From Rhizosphaericola sp047606825 (GTDB taxonomy: Bacteria > Bacteroidota > Bacteroidia > Chitinophagales > Chitinophagaceae): a stretch of 64,000 nucleotides of DNA. The number at the start of each line of letters is the position of its first letter. Positions within the stretch are counted from its first letter, which is position 1. The notes under the pieces were generated by a model. The model worked only from the letters and a program-made list of their open reading frames with translations, was not told the DNA's origin and did no database searches. Positions 61,433 through 64,000 of this stretch are shown piece after piece. Location of the stretch: the NCBI GenBank assembly GCA_047606825.1, contig JASGDY010000127.1, positions 56,801 to 120,800 of the forward strand, given 5' to 3'. The position numbers were made by a program, and so were the translations under genes.

Positions 61433-63604
61433 ATGTCGCAAAATAATATCATTAAAAAATCACTCAATCAGCTCGGTTATCATTTCATCGCCGACGAATA
61501 TATTCCCGAAGGAAAAGACGAATATTACTTGCGCAATCAGCAAAACCGCAGTGGCATTGATTATCGTCAATTGACCACCAGCGAAATAGAATCCCTTGTC
61601 CAAAACCGTAACACCAGCGACAACTGGAACAATATTTTAGTTGCTGACGACTTCAATCCACAACTCGTGCGCAACTGTAAGTTTTACGGGCTTGTACGCA
61701 TCGGCAAACTGGAATCCGTCACTTTGGAATTTAGCCAGTTGACCGTTCCCGTCGGACTATACAGTTCGACGATTATCAGTTGTGACTTCGGGGACAATAT
61801 TGCTGTCAACAACGTACATTATATGTCGCATTATATCGTCGGCGATGAAGTGATATTGGTTAATATCGACGAACTGATAACGACCAACCACAGTAAGTTT
61901 GGAAACGGAATCGTCAAGGAAGGCGAAGACGAATCCGTCCGCATCTGGCTCGAACTATGCAATGAAAACGGCGGACGCAAGGTTTTGCCTTTTAACAGTA
62001 TGTTGCCCGGCGACGCGTGGCTATGGAGCAAATACAGGGTAGACAAGGTTTTGCTGGAAAAATTTAAAACGTTTACCGAAACGGAATTTAAAACGCATCC
62101 CGGTTATTATGGAAAAATCGGCAACCGCACAATCATCAAAAATACAGGCATTGTCAAAGACGTTTGGATTGGTTCGAACGCTTATATCAAAGGTGCTTCC
62201 AAAATTAAAAATGTTACCATCAATTCGGGATTGGAAGGCCGTTCGCAGATTGGCGAAGGCTGTGAAATCGTCAATGGAATCATAGGATTTGGATGCCGTA
62301 TTTTTTATGGTGTTAAAGCCGTCCGTTTTGTGATGGGCAGCCATTCCCAACTCAAGTACGGCGCACGTTTGATTAATTCTTATTTGGGTAGCAATTCCAC
62401 TATTTCCTGTTGCGAAGTATTAAATTCGTTGATTTTCCCAGCACACGAGCAACACCACAACAATTCGTTTCTCTGCGCCGCGTTGATAATGGGACAGAGC
62501 AATATTCCGGCCGGAGCAACGCTTGGCTCCAACCACAACAGCCGCAGCCCGGACGGGGAGTTCCTTGCCAAGAGAGGTTTCTGGCCAGCACTCTGCTCCA
62601 ATATCAAACACAACTCGCTGTTTCCATCCTTCACTATGATTGCGCGCGGCAACTATGCTTATGAACTGAACATCCCTATTCCATTTTCACTGGTAAGTGT
62701 CAACGAGACGACCAACAACCTGGAGATAATGGTCGGCTATTGGTTTCTGTACAATATGTACGCCTTGACGCGCAACGCATGGAAATACGCCAACAGGGAC
62801 GAACGCACGGAAAAAATCCAATATATCGAATACGATTATCTGGCACCGGACACGATTGAAGAAATGTTGCATGCGCAACAAATCATCGAAACCGCCGTCG
62901 GAAAAGCTTATGCAAACTACAACAATAACACTGTAGATGATTTTCAGTCCATAGGAAAACAACTATTGGAAATGAAGGACCCGATTATCAACGAAATGGA
63001 AATCGTATTGTCCAATGTCGAACACAGCAACCGAAAAACCGTATTGACCAAGGTCCTAAAAGGCTACCAAGCGTTCCAATCATCTATTGAATATTATAGC
63101 CTGAAACATTTTTTCCAAACCATACAAAAAGAAAAAGATGTACTATCTACCATAACTTCCACTCCTGTCTACCACAAATGGCTGAATGTCGGCGGTCAAC
63201 TCATCCCAGAAGACCATATTGACCAGCTTAGAAAAGACATCACCGAAGACAGACTTAACTCTTGGCAGGATGTCCACGCATTTTACCAAAAAGAAGGCAA
63301 AAACTATGAACAATATAAAACCGCGCACGCACTACATTTATTAAATATCGATTTATTAAACATTTCCAATACGCAGATAAACAAGCTATTGGATTGTTAC
63401 CTGCATGATGAACAAAACCTACTCAACGCCATCATCACCTCCCGAGAAAAAGACTATACATCTTCCTTCCGAAAAATGCTATACGATTCAGACGCGGAAA
63501 TGAACGAAGTGCTGGGTGCATTGGATGGCAATAGTTTCATCGTTCAAAAGAAAACAGCGTTGCAGGAGTTGAAAGAAAAAGTCAATCAATTAAAATCATC
63601 GTAG
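61433..63604 (+). CDS. DUF4954-family protein with left-handed beta-helix repeats
   Basis: A 723-residue cytoplasmic protein of Bacteroidota, likely DUF4954. Residues about 90-330 carry imperfect hexapeptide repeats typical of a left-handed beta helix (GLVRIGKLESV, NTGIVKDVWIGSNAYIKGAS, NVTINSGLEGRSQIGEGCEI, GFGCRIFYGVKAV, SQLKYGARLINSYLGSNSTI). An HNSRSPDGEF segment and a helical C-terminal third follow. Such folds often occur in nucleotidyl- or acyltransferases acting on sugars, and glmS upstream makes amino-sugar metabolism attractive, but that is inference. The start MSQNNIIKKSLNQLGYHFI is the only sensible one. Confidence 0.85.
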   Translation: MSQNNIIKKSLNQLGYHFIADEYIPEGKDEYYLRNQQNRSGIDYRQLTTSEIESLVQNRNTSDNWNNILVADDFNPQLVRNCKFYGLVRIGKLESVTLEFSQLTVPVGLYSSTIISCDFGDNIAVNNVHYMSHYIVGDEVILVNIDELITTNHSKFGNGIVKEGEDESVRIWLELCNENGGRKVLPFNSMLPGDAWLWSKYRVDKVLLEKFKTFTETEFKTHPGYYGKIGNRTIIKNTGIVKDVWIGSNAYIKGASKIKNVTINSGLEGRSQIGEGCEIVNGIIGFGCRIFYGVKAVRFVMGSHSQLKYGARLINSYLGSNSTISCCEVLNSLIFPAHEQHHNNSFLCAALIMGQSNIPAGATLGSNHNSRSPDGEFLAKRGFWPALCSNIKHNSLFPSFTMIARGNYAYELNIPIPFSLVSVNETTNNLEIMVGYWFLYNMYALTRNAWKYANRDERTEKIQYIEYDYLAPDTIEEMLHAQQIIETAVGKAYANYNNNTVDDFQSIGKQLLEMKDPIINEMEIVLSNVEHSNRKTVLTKVLKGYQAFQSSIEYYSLKHFFQTIQKEKDVLSTITSTPVYHKWLNVGGQLIPEDHIDQLRKDITEDRLNSWQDVHAFYQKEGKNYEQYKTAHALHLLNIDLLNISNTQINKLLDCYLHDEQNLLNAIITSREKDYTSSFRKMLYDSDAEMNEVLGALDGNSFIVQKKTALQELKEKVNQLKSS

Positions 63605-63694
63605 AGACGGGCGATTGCGCGTATTTTTTATGCAGTCTATCCATTTTCAAATCATCTATACTCCACTCAGAATAAAATGTGCATTGAAAAAAGT

Positions 63695-63814
63695 GAACAC
63701 CTCACCGTCATTCCTGCGTAGGCAGGAATCTGATTCAAGTATCAAATGGCTGCATAGATATTGAAAAAAATTGCCATCAGATTCCCACCTACGTGGGAAT
63801 GACGGTGAGGTGTC
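63695..63814. repeat. Dispersed inverted repeat (GTCATTCC family), copy 2
   Basis: Arms of about 39 bp at 63695-63734 and 63776-63814: GAACACCTCACCGTCATTCC and on, against ATCAGATTCCCACCTACGTG and on; read as reverse complements they differ at only a few places. The loop is about 42 bases. Copy 1 is at 39651-39725, and the flanks after the right arm also agree. No coding sequence is inside, so this resembles a MITE-like element. Confidence 0.8.
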
Positions 63815-63938
63815 AATTCCTTATTTATTAATCGTTTAGTAAATTAGTACGCATCTGTAATTCTGAAAGCATTGATAACATTGGGATTCGGAAAATAAAA
63901 TCCGTACTATATCTTGCTCCCATTAACAACTGCGCTGT

Positions 63939-63995
63939 TAGGACCTCACCCCCGCCCCCTCTCCCAAGTGAGAGGGGAGACACGAAGTGTTAGGT
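63939..63995. repeat. Dispersed CCCCTCTC-hairpin repeat, copy 3
   Basis: GGACCTCACCCCCGCCCCCT, CTCCCAAGTGAGAGGGG and GAGACACGAAGTGTTAGG: the reverse complement of this follows the copy at 29784-29857, including the CTTCG(C/T)GTCTCCCCTCTC side. It may continue beyond the window edge. The stretch 63605-64000 otherwise holds only the inverted repeat at 63695-63814. Confidence 0.7.
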
Positions 63996-64000
63996 TTCGC

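Overview
The window looks like a chromosomal segment of a Bacteroidota bacterium, most likely Chitinophagaceae-like. The evidence is a SusC/SusD pair under an ECF sigma/FecR switch, Bacteroidota-type promoters (TTTG ... TAnnTTTG), almost no Shine-Dalgarno sequences, a type II-C Cas9 locus with a 47-nt repeat, and family members such as DUF4954 and the DUF5117-type metalloprotease. The species cannot be named from the sequence.

Layout. 0-10.7 kb: murQ and hisH, then a leftward trp operon read from trpL (about 10.68 kb) through trpE, G, D, a GNAT gene, trpC, F, a secreted protein of unknown function, trpB and trpA. A 20-residue leader peptide with three consecutive Trp codons, followed by a terminator, lies upstream of trpE and forms a classical attenuator. 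11-22.8 kb: a secreted zinc metalloprotease, an NlpC/P60 peptidase, a universal stress protein, an ABC ATPase, mgtE, lgt, a beta-lactamase-like serine hydrolase, hisB and a GH16 remnant. 22.9-36.5 kb: a polysaccharide/glycoconjugate-type locus read leftward (ECF sigma, FecR, SusC, SusD, thioredoxin-like lipid/periplasmic protein), a pair of paralogous small membrane proteins and two sulfatases. 36.6-43.6 kb: a secreted unknown, an alkyltransferase-like protein overlapping an ATP-grasp-like gene, miaE, hisIE, hisF and glyA.

43.6-56.7 kb is the unusual part: a type II-C CRISPR locus. cas2 and cas1 look intact. cas9 is split by a one-base frameshift near its C-terminus. Two AT-rich genes (a truncated RhuM-family gene and a DUF6155-like gene) sit between cas1 and cas9. 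A tracrRNA with a 15-nt perfect anti-repeat lies beyond cas9. Where the array should be, there is no series of 30-nt spacers. Instead four repeat copies or fragments are strung over 5.8 kb with one gene between each neighbouring pair: a GH78 rhamnosidase, an orphan CdiA-CT-like nuclease toxin, and a secreted WKNG-repeat/FKBP protein. This is either an exploded and decayed array or a set of gene-sized insertions at repeats, and is the best lead in the window.

56.7-64 kb: O-methyltransferase, glucosaminidase-LysM hydrolase, hpt, glmS and a DUF4954 beta-helix protein, then dispersed inverted repeats. Histidine genes are scattered (hisH, hisB, hisIE-hisF), whereas the tryptophan genes are clustered. 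Several families of dispersed intergenic palindromes recur across the window. No rRNA, tRNA or transposase gene was recognised.
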